Of a stretch of DNA of 64,000 nt, positions 17,662 through 27,335 are shown piece by piece (the first letter of the stretch is position 1; each line of letters starts with the position of its first letter). Both the position numbers and the translations under genes were made by a program. Under the pieces are notes generated by a model. The model was not told the origin of the DNA. It saw nothing but the letters and a program-made list of their open reading frames with translations, and ran no database searches. Origin of the DNA: Myxococcus virescens. Lineage in GTDB: Bacteria; Myxococcota; Myxococcia; Myxococcales; Myxococcaceae. The DNA is taken from positions 62,001 through 126,000 of the forward strand of contig NZ_FNAJ01000008.1 in NCBI RefSeq assembly GCF_900101905.1. Reading direction: 5' to 3'.

Positions 17662-18807
17662 TCAATGGGCCGCCGAGCCGGGGGGCTCGACGCGTTCCAC
17701 CCATTTCTGGACGACCGGATCCGCCGGGACGTCACTGCCAAGCTGGATGTACGACAACAGATGCGTGCGCCCGGCGTCCGTTGCGCCGCCGGCCAGTTCC
17801 TTCTGGTAGGCCGCCCGCGAGGCTTCCAGGCGGGCAATCGTCGCCTCCAGGGGCCGCTTCTCGGCCGGGTCCTGGGTCCCCGCGAGCCGCGCCTTCGCCC
17901 GGGTGAGGTTGCCTTCGAGCAGGCGCAGCTGCTGCCGCGTGCGCTCCTGCACGGAGGCGTCGGCGAAGCGGCCCGTCCCCTCCAACTGGAGCACCAGCTT
18001 CGCCAGCTCGCGGCCCCGGGCCCCGGAAGGAATCACCGTGGCCAGGGCCTGCCGCTGGGCGATGCCCTGCCCCCGGCCCTCGTGGGACTGCACCACGAAG
18101 TCCACGCCCTCCACCTGATCGGCCAGTTGGAGCGCCTCCGCGTGGGGCACCGCCGCGAGCACCACTACCAGGTCCACCTTCGACTTCTCACGCAGGCGCT
18201 TCGCCTCGGCGGCCACGGCGGGCTGCACCGGCAGGCCCTGCACCTGCGCCTGGGGCTGGCCCGGAACGGCGAGCCCCACCGGAGTGGGTTTGGCCATGGC
18301 GGGAGAGACGCCCACCACGCCCACCTTCACGCCGCCCACCGTCGTCACCAGCGAGGCGGGGAACAGCAGCTTGCCCTGCGCGTCCGCGAGGTTCGCCGAC
18401 AGGAGCTTCAGCTTCGCCTGCCGCGTCTGCTTCTTGAGGAAGCCCACGCCGAACCCGAGGTCGCGCGCGCCCACGGCCATGGCCGCGGTGCCCTGCGCGT
18501 CCATCTGCGACAGCACGAGCTCCGCGCGCGCCCGGGCATCCGGGGCCTGCGCGCTGTCCCGGCTCTTGAAGAGCGCATTGCCGGCGTCCAGCACCAGCAC
18601 GGGCGTGCCCTGCTTGCGCTCCTTCTCAATCGCGACTTTTCGTCTGGCCAGACCGCCAGATGGGTTGTGCCTTCAACCACAGGGGGCGACTTCGCCCCCA
18701 TTGTCTCCGGTGAAGAGGAGGACGAGCTGCTTGGGCGCCGCGCCCGCCACCAGGGGCAGCAGGAGCAGCAGCGCCAGGGCGGCCAGCTTCACCGGACGCG
18801 GGCTCAC
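17662..18807 (-). CDS. UshA-like (5'-nucleotidase/metallophosphatase-related) secreted selenoprotein with in-frame TGA
   Basis: GTG at 18807 starts a signal peptide (KLAALALLLLLPLVAGAA). Codon 45, TGA at 18675-18673, interrupts an otherwise continuous reading frame that runs to 17662 (381 residues including U45). The context is APCG-U-RHNPSGGLARR. In relatives of this family the motif is normally CGC-x-NP-x-GGLARR, so the TGA replaces a conserved cysteine, as expected for selenocysteine. A SECIS-like hairpin follows at the correct distance. The remainder looks intact (VLVLDAGNALF, KLLSANLAD, VKVGVVGVS). Metallophosphatase metal residues are degenerate (GDNGGE; DAGN), so redox or metal binding through Cys/Sec is as likely as hydrolysis. 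Its start overlaps the stop of the CpoB-like gene (GTGA). Annotators may wrongly split or shorten it to start near 18600. Confidence 0.87.
18643..18675 (-). promoter_or_regulatory. Bacterial SECIS-like element just after the in-frame TGA
   Basis: After the TGA at 18675-18673, TCTGGC (18660-18655), loop GGTCTG (18654-18649) and GCCAGA (18648-18643) form a perfect 6-bp stem with a 6-nt loop. The loop GGU is codon +7 after the TGA, the same position as in E. coli fdhF, whose SelB-binding loop also contains GGUCU. Strong support for selenocysteine insertion. Confidence 0.8.
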
Positions 18808-19646
18808 TTCTTGCCCTTCTTGGCCGGCGCCGCCTTCTTGTCCAGCTCGGCGATGCGCTCCTTGGCCGTCTTCGCCTCGGCGGACTTCGGGTAGCTCTTG
18901 ATGAGCTCCTCCAGCGCCAGCCGCGACTCCTCCTTCATCTTCAGCTGGGCGAAGCAGTCCGACGAGCGCAGGTACGACTCCGGCGCGGACTCCGCCTTCG
19001 GGAAGTCCTGCAGCACCTTGCCGTACTCGAAGAGGGCCTCGCGGCACTTGGACTCGGAGAAGTACGTCTCACCGAGGCCGAAGTGGGCGTCCCCCACCAG
19101 CGGGTCCTTGGCCCACTTCTTCATGAACTCGTTGTAGAGCTGGCGCGCCAGCAGCACGTCGCCGGCCTTGGCCTTCGCCTTGGCGAGCGCCAGGAACTCC
19201 TTCTTGTCCGTGGGGCGCTTGAGCTCCTCGGCCTTCTTCTTCGCCTCGGCCTCCTTCAGCGCCGCCTCGCCCTGCATGGAGACCAGCTTCTGGTCCTGCG
19301 CGGCCAGCGCCGTCTCCAGCTCGGTGATTTTGTGGAGGTACGTCTCCACCTGGCCACGAAGCTGGGCGAGGTCCTCGACGGTCTTCTGGAACTGCACGCC
19401 GATGTCCGCGTCCTTTCGGCGCGACGCGGTGTCCAGCCCCTTGAGGGCCTTGGTGACCTCCGCGACCTTCTCGTCGATTTTCGGGAGCGTGGCGGCGAGC
19501 TGCTCGCGCGTCTCCTTCAGCTCCGTCTGAATCTGAGCGGAGTCGGTGCCGAGCCGGTCGACCTTCGCCTCGAGGGCGCGGCCGCGGTCAGCGGGATAGA
19601 AGCAACCAGGGAGGGCCAGCAGGGATATCAGCGCCAAGCTTCGCAT
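18804..19646 (-). CDS. CpoB/YbgF-like lipoprotein with coiled coil and TPRs
   Basis: 280 residues. A lipoprotein signal (MRSLALISLLALPGC) is followed by a long coiled coil (~25-140, EAKVDRLGTDSAQIQTEL and on), then a charged linker and C-terminal TPR repeats typical of the Tol-Pal-associated protein CpoB/YbgF (LARQLYNEFMKKWAKDP, then GLGETYF). It probably coordinates envelope or peptidoglycan work. ATG at 19646 is chosen because it gives the lipobox. Its stop overlaps the start of the selenoprotein gene, suggesting a shared function. Confidence 0.83.
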   Translation of the reverse strand: MRSLALISLLALPGCFYPADRGRALEAKVDRLGTDSAQIQTELKETREQLAATLPKIDEKVAEVTKALKGLDTASRRKDADIGVQFQKTVEDLAQLRGQVETYLHKITELETALAAQDQKLVSMQGEAALKEAEAKKKAEELKRPTDKKEFLALAKAKAKAGDVLLARQLYNEFMKKWAKDPLVGDAHFGLGETYFSESKCREALFEYGKVLQDFPKAESAPESYLRSSDCFAQLKMKEESRLALEELIKSYPKSAEAKTAKERIAELDKKAAPAKKGKK

Positions 19647-19734
19647 CGGGCGCCATCTTAGGCGCAAACGCCCTGCCCGTCCGGACTTCTCTCGTCCCGT
19701 TGGGGCTCCCGCCAAGGCCTGCCCGGCTGGCCGG

Positions 19735-21057
19735 TCACCGCCTCTGGATGGAAAACTCCAGTCGCTCGGCAGCATGCGCGCAGGCCACCCGGAGGCGGTC
19801 GGGGTTGAGGAAGAAGGCCACGGGGCGCGAACGGCCCGACTCCAGGGCCTGAAAGGCCCGGCGGTACTCGGCGGCAGCCTCAACGGTGCGCCGGCACTGC
19901 TCCAGGAGCAGCCCGAGCAGATACCGGGCGGCGGCATGGTCCGGGTCCAGCGTCAGGCAGCGACGCAGGTCCTGCTCCGCCACGGCGTCGGAGACACCCG
20001 AGGCGGCGCCATCCAGCACGCAGGCGAAGAGGAGGTCTGCTTCCGCGCAGGCCTCCGGGCTGGGCTCGGGCGCGGTGGCCACGGCCCCCCGGACGTCCCC
20101 CACCTCCAGGGGCGCCGGGACCGAAAGCCCATGGGGAGCCTCGGTGCGAGCGCGCTCAGGGGCTCGGCCCGGGGGCAGGGTCGTGCCACGCTTCCTTGAA
20201 GGTGACGCAGCGCCGTTCCAGGAGCGCGGGGCTGGCGACGGCTCGGACGCCCCTTCCTCCGGCCGGACGTAGAAGAAGGCCTGCTCGCCGCGCCGCACAC
20301 GGAGCGTTGCCGGCACCCGGAGCAGCGGCTCGGACGCGGACAGCACCAGCGCGCCGCCGGGCGCCAGGCTCCCCGCGAGCGCCTCCACGGTGCGCTGGAA
20401 GGCCTCCGCGGTGAAGTAGATGAGGACGTTGCGGCAGAAGATGACGTCGAAGCCGCCTCCGCCGGGCGCCACCGGATACGGCGACTCCATCAGGTTGTGG
20501 CACTGGAAGCTCGCACGCTCCCGCAGTGCGGGCGTCAGGGCTTCTTTCGCGCCGGACCGGACGAAGTACCGCGAGCGCAGCTCCGGTGGGACGCGGCGCA
20601 GCTGCTCCCGGCCGTACGCCAGCCACCGCGCACGGCGCAGCGTGTCCCCGGCGATGTCCGTCCCCAACACCGTGCTGTCCGGGTCGGCCCCTGCCTCCGC
20701 GAGCAGGACGAGCAGCGTGGCCACCTCCTCGCCCGTGGCGCAGCCCGCGCTCCAGACGCGCAGGGGCCGCCGATTCCTCGCCACCAGTGGGGTGAGGACC
20801 TGCGCTCGAAACGCGGCGAGCTGCACCTCGTCGCGGAAGAGGTCCGTCTTGTTCACCACCACCGCGGCGATGAGGTCCTCCAGGTCCGTCACGCCCGACG
20901 GGGACTGGAGGAACATCAGGTACTGGTGCGGCGTGAGGCCCTGGCTGCGCGCCGCCAGCCGCTCATCCAGCCGGCGGACCTGAGGGCCGCTCAGGGCCAT
21001 CCCCGTCCGCGCCGACAGGAAGGCGCGCACTCCGGACCATGGCGCGCCGTCAGCCAC
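19735..21057 (-). CDS. cheR3: CheR chemoreceptor methyltransferase with TPR tail
   Basis: 440 residues from GTG at 21057. CheR methylates glutamates on chemoreceptors with S-adenosylmethionine. The all-helical N-domain (1-75), NKTDLFRD, the SAM-binding VWSAGCATGEE and the FCRNVLIYF motif are all present. After a proline-rich linker (~270-330) the C-terminus carries TPR-like helices (LTLDPDHAAARYLLGLLLE). It lies 6 nt after cheB, the last gene of the Che cluster. The Che3 assignment rests on gene order with crdA/crdB. Confidence 0.92.
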   Translation of the reverse strand: MADGAPWSGVRAFLSARTGMALSGPQVRRLDERLAARSQGLTPHQYLMFLQSPSGVTDLEDLIAAVVVNKTDLFRDEVQLAAFRAQVLTPLVARNRRPLRVWSAGCATGEEVATLLVLLAEAGADPDSTVLGTDIAGDTLRRARWLAYGREQLRRVPPELRSRYFVRSGAKEALTPALRERASFQCHNLMESPYPVAPGGGGFDVIFCRNVLIYFTAEAFQRTVEALAGSLAPGGALVLSASEPLLRVPATLRVRRGEQAFFYVRPEEGASEPSPAPRSWNGAASPSRKRGTTLPPGRAPERARTEAPHGLSVPAPLEVGDVRGAVATAPEPSPEACAEADLLFACVLDGAASGVSDAVAEQDLRRCLTLDPDHAAARYLLGLLLEQCRRTVEAAAEYRRAFQALESGRSRPVAFFLNPDRLRVACAHAAERLEFSIQRR

Positions 21058-21063
21058 CCGGGC

Positions 21064-22122
21064 TCAGCGTCCCACCGAGAGGGACTCTCCCCGCGCCAGT
21101 CGCACCAACGTCGAAGCGACTTCGTCACCGTGGATGAGGTGGTCCACCGCCTTCCGCTCCACCGCCGCGCCCGGCATGCCGAACACCACGCAGGACTCCT
21201 CGTTCTGCGCCACCGCCAGTCCGCCCGCCTGCTTGATGGCCAGCAGGCCATCCGCGCCATCCGCGCCCATGCCCGTCAGCACCAGGCCCACCGCGCGCCG
21301 ACCATAGGTGCGAGCGGCGCTCTCCAGCAGCACCGTGCCGGACGGCATGTGCCCATCCCGCTCCACGCCCAGCTTGATCCCCACGCGTCCCCGGAAGGGG
21401 ATGACGGTGTGCTGCCCCGGCGGAGCGATGAGGACGTGCCCCGGCATCAGCGGCTCTCCGTCCTGCGCCAGCCGCACCTTCAACTTGCTGGCCCCGGCCA
21501 GCCACCCCGCCAGGGACTCCGCGAAGGCGGCGTTGATGTGCTGGACGATGACGATGGGCGCCGGGAAGTCCGCGGGCAGCTCCGACAGCATCTTGAAGAG
21601 CACCTGGGGCCCGCCCGTGCTCGCCGCCACCACCACCACGCCCATGGACACCGCTGGCAGCACCGACGTGGCCACCCGGGGCGGCAACAACGGGCCGCGC
21701 TGGGGCCGGCGCAGGTGGCGGATGACACGCACCGAGGACAGCAGCCGGATTTCGCGAACCAGGTTCCACGCGTCCGGCCCGGCGTCGATCGCAGGCTTGA
21801 TTTGCAGGGCGAGCGCGCCCAGCTCCAGCGCGCGGTACGTCAGCTCCGGCGCCTGTGAGCGCGGGTCCGCCGTGAGCACCAGGATGGGCGTGGGGCACTC
21901 GGCCATGATGTGCTCGGTGGCCGTGAGCCCGTCCATGACGGGCATGTCCACGTCCATGGTGATGACGTGGGGACGCAGCTCCTTGGTCATCTCCACAGCC
22001 TGCTTGCCGTCCGCGCAGGTGCCCACGACTTCGATATCGGGGTCCTTGCTCAGCGCCTCGCAGATGAGCTGTCGGCAGATGAGGGAGTCATCGACCACCA
22101 GCACCGACACTTTCTTGCCCAT
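21064..22122 (-). CDS. cheB3: CheB chemoreceptor methylesterase
   Basis: 352 residues. The receiver domain has the acidic pair DD11-12 and phospho-acceptor D57 ([11 protein letters not shown]). The methylesterase domain has the catalytic Ser in AASTGGPQ, His in IVQHINAAF, and Asp in GMGADGADG. It removes methyl groups from receptors, opposing CheR. ATG at 22122 starts the receiver domain ([13 protein letters not shown]). In an undisturbed cluster it would directly follow cheA; here 2.8 kb lies between. Confidence 0.93.
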   Translation of the reverse strand: MGKKVSVLVVDDSLICRQLICEALSKDPDIEVVGTCADGKQAVEMTKELRPHVITMDVDMPVMDGLTATEHIMAECPTPILVLTADPRSQAPELTYRALELGALALQIKPAIDAGPDAWNLVREIRLLSSVRVIRHLRRPQRGPLLPPRVATSVLPAVSMGVVVVAASTGGPQVLFKMLSELPADFPAPIVIVQHINAAFAESLAGWLAGASKLKVRLAQDGEPLMPGHVLIAPPGQHTVIPFRGRVGIKLGVERDGHMPSGTVLLESAARTYGRRAVGLVLTGMGADGADGLLAIKQAGGLAVAQNEESCVVFGMPGAAVERKAVDHLIHGDEVASTLVRLARGESLSVGR

Positions 22123-22158
22123 GCCCTGTCCATACCCCGTGCGCGAGCCCGGGAGTAT

Positions 22159-22311
22159 AGCCAATGCAGGGGCCTGTCAGCCCAGCAGTCGCCGCACCAC
22201 ATCCATCAGGTTGCCCTGGGCGGTGTCGCCAGCCCCCGCGCCGCCGGTCCTCCTCCCCCCACGGGTGGTGAAGGCTGACCACCGGGAGCCTCGAATGGAC
22301 GGGGTGCCCCT
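22159..22311 (-). pseudogene. Damaged duplicate of the cheA 3' end (receiver domain tail)
   Basis: Identical to the intact cheA 3' end over 47 bases (22159-22205 = 24921-24967) and again over 31 bases (22281-22311 = 25072-25102), with substitutions and a net loss of about 29 nt between. Readable pieces are GHPVHSRLPVV and DVVRRLLG. It sits directly upstream of cheB and retains the natural cheA-cheB junction. From 22312 to 22607 I see no gene, only GC-rich spacer with an AT-rich patch at 22500-22530. Confidence 0.85.
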
Positions 22312-22607
22312 CATACTTCGTGGTGTTGAGGCTCGAGCCGCCACGGCCAAGAGAATCCGCCCCCCCTGCCGCGCACCTCCTGGGCGCGTGGCCGGGGCTG
22401 GCGGGCACGCCATGGGGCTGCGCAGCCTCTCCACCGGCCGGGCTCGCTGCTCGATCAGCCCTCCGTCAGCGGCCCGCCTCCGCTCCGACTCGCACCCTCA
22501 ATATGGTTTTTTCCATCCTATATAGATAAGCGGGGAAGTCATTGACCCGATGCGCGGGAGCCGGGATACCGCCGTCCGACCCCTCTGCCGCTCGAAAGGA
22601 GCGCATC

Positions 22608-23366
22608 TTGGTCCGGCGATTTCTTCCCTTCCTCCTCCCGCTGGTGCTGGTGGCGTCCACGGCCACGGCGCAGACCACCCCCACCTCCATCACCTTCGAT
22701 GGCGATTGGAACGAGACGCCGTCGGTGGAGCTGATTCCCGTGGGCGGGCAGGTGGTCGTCAACTACGACATCAGCCGCTTGCCGCAGTGCCGGGGCACCA
22801 CCTCCTCGGGCAACCCGACCTGGACCATCACCGGCCACGTCCAGGTGAACCGCGGCCCGGTGGTGAGCTTCTGGGTGGCCGGCCACGCGCCGGACGGCAA
22901 CCCCACCCAGCGCACCCTGCATCTCCCGGCGGGGTTGAGCGGCGCCCTCGTGATGTGGTTCGACATCTCGAGCCAGGGCTGCCAGGCCTGGGACTCCAAC
23001 CACGGGAACAACTACCACTTCGCCATCGGCGCGCCGACCCTCTCCTTCAACGCGAACTGGGACGAGGCGGTAGCGGGCACGCTGCGCGCCGGCGAGCAGT
23101 TCATCGTCAACTACGACGTGGCCCGCCTGCCCGAGTGTCGCGCGACATACAACGGCCCGGCCTGGGCGATTGTCGCGCAGTACCGCTTCGACAACGGCCC
23201 CATCCACGAGACGGCCGTCACCGGCTCCGGCTGGTCCGTGCCGACGGCCATCACCGCTCCGGCCGGCGCCCGCCACCTGGAGATGTGGTTCCGCAACACG
23301 GACCGCAGCTCCTGCGTGAGCTACGACAGCGACTACGGCTCCAACTATCACTTCGCCGTGGAGTGA
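22608..23366 (+). CDS. Secreted two-repeat protein of unknown function
   Basis: 252 residues. TTG at 22608 is preferred because GAAAGGAG lies 6 nt upstream and a signal peptide follows directly (VRRFLPFLLPLVLVASTATAQ). The mature protein consists of two ~115-residue copies of one beta-rich unit: both contain W-x-E, VNYD-x-x-RLP-x-CR, MWF and NYHFA, with paired cysteines in each. It resembles small secreted domains common in myxobacteria (possibly DUF6209), but I cannot confirm the family. Orientation is opposite to the Che operon and it lies inside the segment inserted between cheA and cheB. Confidence 0.72.
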   Translation: MVRRFLPFLLPLVLVASTATAQTTPTSITFDGDWNETPSVELIPVGGQVVVNYDISRLPQCRGTTSSGNPTWTITGHVQVNRGPVVSFWVAGHAPDGNPTQRTLHLPAGLSGALVMWFDISSQGCQAWDSNHGNNYHFAIGAPTLSFNANWDEAVAGTLRAGEQFIVNYDVARLPECRATYNGPAWAIVAQYRFDNGPIHETAVTGSGWSVPTAITAPAGARHLEMWFRNTDRSSCVSYDSDYGSNYHFAVE

Positions 23367-23576
23367 GCCGCACCTGCTGGGTCGCGACCGGCTGCAGTGT
23401 CATCACGTTCGAGACCGCAGGCGGCGGCGTGGTGGACCCGGAGCCGAATCAACCCATCCTCATCGGCACCGCCGAGGGAGAGCGGAAGTTCAAGGTCCGC
23501 TTCTCCTGAGGCGCGCCCCTTCGGGCCAGTGCAGCGAAGACCGGGAGGGCGCGCGGACGGTCGGAACTCTGTCGAC

Positions 23577-24758
23577 TTAAGGTTGAACCGTCATGTTCAG
23601 GCGACGTGCAATCGCGGCGGCGAGTTCAGCGATCGAAAGCCATAGGTTGCGATTGGAACTGAAGCCGGAGCTGACAGAGAGCACGGCGTGCGTGCCTCTG
23701 GGCACCAGGCGAGTGAGCCCTTCATCCGGATTCGACGCGAGGATTGAACCATCGCTGTAAACGCACGCATCCACGTACCGTTCGGTGAGCGATTCGACGG
23801 GCGACCAGCTGCCGCCGTCCCAGCAGGCCGAGGTGCACGTCCCCACCAGGATCAACGCGTCTGAGGAAGTACCTGCAAAGGCAGAGGGGCCCTCGACGCC
23901 GGTCCTGAGCACCGTGGCCCCGCCGCGGTTCCAGCGAACGCATTCGCCTTCCGCTGCCAGCCAAAGCTCGCCGCCACTTCGGAAGATGGCCTCGTACCAG
24001 GAGTGTTCGGCGCTGGCGCCGTCTGGAATCTCGACCGGAACCATTTGCGAGCCTTCGAGCCGAAGCAGTTTCACGTTCGAGCCCGTCAGCCAGACCCCCT
24101 CGGCGTCGACCCACAAGCCATAGCCCACTCCGAAATCGGGCGAAGGGATTCGACTCCACTGAGCCCCGTCCCAATGAAAGACAACCCCTTCTCCGACTGC
24201 CCATACGTCTCGCGCATGGCGACCGGAGACCCGATGAAGCGGAACGCCCGCCCCCGTCTCCACGCGCGTCCAGCCGCTGGGACCGAGGTGATACGTCTCG
24301 TCCCCCACGACCCACGCCACTCCCGGCTCTGGAGACCAGAGATCGTCGAGGAATCCTTCGGACACGCGGGGCCCGTCGTGAACGGCCACGCCGTCCCACC
24401 GGCTCACCACTCCGTCGTCGCGCAGCATCAGCACGTCGTCTCCGGAGCGCGAGAGCGCGATGTAACCTCGCTCATCCGGAAAGTGTCGGAGGACCTCGAA
24501 GCCACGCTGAGCTGAGGGGATGACGCTGAAGTGAATCTCGCCCCAGCGCTCCCCTTCGTCCGGGGCCCGTTCCGATTCACCCGGTTGCACCTCGAGTGCG
24601 CTGCGCGGCAACTTGACGAGCAAGCGGGTCACACCGGCTCCGCGCTTGAACTCGACTTCGAGTCCTCCGCGCGCTTCTGCCTCCTGGCTGGCTGCCTTGA
24701 CGAACGCCGCAGTGTGGAGCGTGTCGTCGTATCGAACCCACCTCACGTCGTAACCCAT
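23577..24758 (-). CDS. Probable beta-propeller protein, cargo of the cheA-cheB insertion
   Basis: 393 residues. An N-terminal ~90-residue domain is followed by about six repeats with a W-DG/W-x-R pattern (SRWDGVAVHDG, VFHWDGAQWSRI, CWDGGSWSPVE), as in propeller folds often found in myxobacterial proteins. No signal peptide or catalytic motif. A GAGGA site lies about 8 nt before the ATG. Third-codon positions are visibly less GC-biased than in the Che genes around it, consistent with acquisition from elsewhere. Confidence 0.68.
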   Translation of the reverse strand: MGYDVRWVRYDDTLHTAAFVKAASQEAEARGGLEVEFKRGAGVTRLLVKLPRSALEVQPGESERAPDEGERWGEIHFSVIPSAQRGFEVLRHFPDERGYIALSRSGDDVLMLRDDGVVSRWDGVAVHDGPRVSEGFLDDLWSPEPGVAWVVGDETYHLGPSGWTRVETGAGVPLHRVSGRHARDVWAVGEGVVFHWDGAQWSRIPSPDFGVGYGLWVDAEGVWLTGSNVKLLRLEGSQMVPVEIPDGASAEHSWYEAIFRSGGELWLAAEGECVRWNRGGATVLRTGVEGPSAFAGTSSDALILVGTCTSACWDGGSWSPVESLTERYVDACVYSDGSILASNPDEGLTRLVPRGTHAVLSVSSGFSSNRNLWLSIAELAAAIARRLNMTVQP

Positions 24759-24938
24759 CGGACTGGTCCTCGAGCGCGGTGGGTTTGATCGACACCGCCG
24801 CGATGGCTCGGCAGTCTACCTACCGGCCTGCCCCCGTCAGCGGCCCTCCTCGCCTCCTCTGCTCCAACCCTCACCCTCAACCCGCATGGCTTCCATCCCG
24901 CCGACACGCCGGCGGGGTACAGCCAATGCAGGGGCCTG

Positions 24939-27335
24939 TCAGCCCAGCAGTCGCCGCACCACATCCACCAGGTCCTGGCGCACCAGGTCGCCCTTGGTGA
25001 TGTAGCCGTCCACCCCGGCCGCCAACCCCCGCCGCCGGTCATCCTCCCCGCCACGGGTGGTGAGGATGACCACCGGGAGCCTCGAATGGACGGGGTGCCC
25101 CTTCAGGCGCCGGGCCAGTTCCAGGCCGTTCACCCCCGGCATCTCCAGGTCCGTGACGACCAGGTCCACGGGATGAGACTCCAGGACCTCCAGGGCCTCC
25201 GCGCCGTCCGAGGCGATGACGGTGTCGTACCCCACCGCCTCCAGCAGGTTGGCGATGAGCTCCCGGGTGAGGGGCGAGTCATCCACCACCAAAATGCGGC
25301 GCCGCCGGGCCTCGGGACCGGGCTCCACCGATGGGGGAGGACGCGGCAAGGCATTGCCTTGGTGAGCGCTGGCGGTGAGGAAGGCCGCCGAGAGCACCAT
25401 GGCCAGGCGCCCATCCGCCAGGGACGTGGCCCCGGTGAGGTGGCCGAAGCGGCCCAGAATGCCCTTCAAGGGGAGGATGGCCTGGACCCGCTCCTCCAGG
25501 ACGCGGTCCACCACCAGCGCCGCCGCGCCGCTCTGGCTCTTCACCACCAGGGCAAGCTCACCCTCGCGAGCGGGCCGCGGAGGCCCCAGCCCCAGCAGTG
25601 ACGACAGCGGGGCCAGCGGCAGGACCCGGCCTTCCACCAGGAGCGACGGGCGGCCGGCCACCTCGCATTGGTCAACCGAGTCCACCTTCAGCGCCCGCGA
25701 GACATGGGTGGCGCTCAGGGCCAGCGTCTCCGTCCCCACCTGGATGAAGAGCAGCGGGGCCACGGTGAGGGAGACGGGGACGCGCAGCTCGAAGATGGTG
25801 CCCCAGCCCGGCGCAGACTCCACCCCGACGTCGCCGCCCAGGGCCTGGATGGAGGTGCGGACCGCGTCCAACCCCACGCCCCGGCCCGACAGGTCGGTGA
25901 CGACGTCCCGCGAGGTGAAGCCCGGCAGGAAGATGAGCTCGCGGGCCGCGGCGTCCGACAGGGCGTTGGCGGCGCTCTCGTCGAACAGCCCCCTGCGCAC
26001 GGCCACCTTGCGGAGTTGGACGGGGTCCACGCCCATGCCGTCGTCCTCGACACGGAGGTTGATGCGGTTGCCCTCTCGAGCGGCACGCAGCGTGAGACAG
26101 CCACGCGGCTTCTTGTCCGCCGTGACGCGGTCCACCCGCGTCTCCAGTCCGTGGTCCAGGGCGTTGCGGACCAGGTGCATCAACGGCTCGCGAAGCGCCT
26201 CCACGACGGCGCGGTCGGCGCGAGTGTCCTCGCCATCGACGACCAGCTCCACCTCCTTGCCCAGCGCGCGGGACAGGTCGCGCACCATGCGCGGGTAGGG
26301 CTCGAAGAGGACGGAGAGCGGCAGCATGCGCAGCGTCTGCACCTCCTCCACCAACATGCCCAGGTCGCGCAGTTCCGCGTTGGAAAGCAGCTTCGACTCG
26401 CGGTGGAGGACCGCGGCCATCTCCTTGGCCGAACCCAACCGTGCCGCCAGCGCGGCGCCCGCGGGCCCCAGGTCTTCCGCCTCGCGAGCAAGCTGGCTCA
26501 GCTCACGGGCCAGGGCCAGGCGCCGGGCATTGGCCAGCTCCCGGCGACGCGCCACCTGCGTGAGGTTGGTGACGGCGCTGGTGAGCAGGTCCAGGCTCTC
26601 CACGCCGATGCGCACCGCGGTGTCCGGACGTGACTCGGGCTGTCGGGGTGCCGTGAGGCCGTTGGCCCCCTGCACCGATGGAGCCGAGGAGGCCGCCCGG
26701 GCTCCCGCCCCGGAGGACGCCGCGGCGCCAGAGGCTTGCGGAGAGACGAGGCTGGGCATCGCGCTCCGGCCCGGTGGAGGCACGTGAGGCCGGGTCCCCT
26801 CCGCGACGGGGACCGTCAACAGCCGCCCCGGAGAAGCCCCCGGGTTCGTCTGCACGGCGGAGGGGGGGCCACCTTGGGCGCCTACGCGGCCAGCGGCCTC
26901 CGGAGTCGCGGGGGCTCCTTCTGCGGGCGCGAGGCTTCCGGGCGGCAGCCGCACCGACTCGGAGCGGACGCACTCCTGCAACCACGCGACGAGCCGCTCC
27001 ACCGCGGGCGGCGGCTCATCGGCGGCCTGCGTCCCGGAGAACACGAGCACGGCGTCCGCCGTGGTCAGCAACGCATCCGTGGACGCGGGTGAGAGCGCGT
27101 AGCGCAAGGGCTCGGTGCAGCGGACCAGCTCCTCCATCTCGTGCACCAGCACGTTGACGTCATCGAAGCCCATCATCCGGGCTTCCCCCTTCAAGCCGTG
27201 CAGCTCTCGCAGCACGCCCCGCCCCGCCTCCGCGCTGGCGCCAGACTCCAGCTCCATCAAGGACCGGGTGATGCGCTCCAGGCGCACCGTCACCAGGTCC
27301 CGGAACTGCCTGAGCAGGCGCTCGCTCGGGGTCAC
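24939..27335 (-). CDS. cheA3: Hybrid CheA histidine kinase with C-terminal receiver
   Basis: 798 residues. Domain order: Hpt (phospho-accepting H46 in LHGLKGEARM), a long Ala/Pro linker (~130-240), dimerisation helices, the HATPase domain with an N-box (LVRNALDHGLE) and GRGVGLDAV, a CheW-like domain (~520-660) and a C-terminal receiver (~675-798, phospho-Asp in VVTDLEMPGV). It transfers phosphate in response to the receptors encoded next to it; in M. xanthus Che3 the output is CrdA-controlled developmental gene expression. The GTG start overlaps the upstream mcp stop (GTGA). Confidence 0.94.
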   Translation of the reverse strand: MTPSERLLRQFRDLVTVRLERITRSLMELESGASAEAGRGVLRELHGLKGEARMMGFDDVNVLVHEMEELVRCTEPLRYALSPASTDALLTTADAVLVFSGTQAADEPPPAVERLVAWLQECVRSESVRLPPGSLAPAEGAPATPEAAGRVGAQGGPPSAVQTNPGASPGRLLTVPVAEGTRPHVPPPGRSAMPSLVSPQASGAAASSGAGARAASSAPSVQGANGLTAPRQPESRPDTAVRIGVESLDLLTSAVTNLTQVARRRELANARRLALARELSQLAREAEDLGPAGAALAARLGSAKEMAAVLHRESKLLSNAELRDLGMLVEEVQTLRMLPLSVLFEPYPRMVRDLSRALGKEVELVVDGEDTRADRAVVEALREPLMHLVRNALDHGLETRVDRVTADKKPRGCLTLRAAREGNRINLRVEDDGMGVDPVQLRKVAVRRGLFDESAANALSDAAARELIFLPGFTSRDVVTDLSGRGVGLDAVRTSIQALGGDVGVESAPGWGTIFELRVPVSLTVAPLLFIQVGTETLALSATHVSRALKVDSVDQCEVAGRPSLLVEGRVLPLAPLSSLLGLGPPRPAREGELALVVKSQSGAAALVVDRVLEERVQAILPLKGILGRFGHLTGATSLADGRLAMVLSAAFLTASAHQGNALPRPPPSVEPGPEARRRRILVVDDSPLTRELIANLLEAVGYDTVIASDGAEALEVLESHPVDLVVTDLEMPGVNGLELARRLKGHPVHSRLPVVILTTRGGEDDRRRGLAAGVDGYITKGDLVRQDLVDVVRRLLG

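Noticed and set aside
18408-19047. Reading the selenoprotein locus as a frameshifted or nonsense-broken pseudogene
   Set aside because: Frame is unbroken on both sides of a single TGA, the TGA replaces a conserved Cys, and a SECIS-like hairpin follows at the right distance. A sequencing error remains possible but less likely.
23367-23509. Tail of an open frame after the two-repeat secreted protein
   Set aside because: Too short, no start or ribosome site, no similarity; may be a scrap from the insertion.
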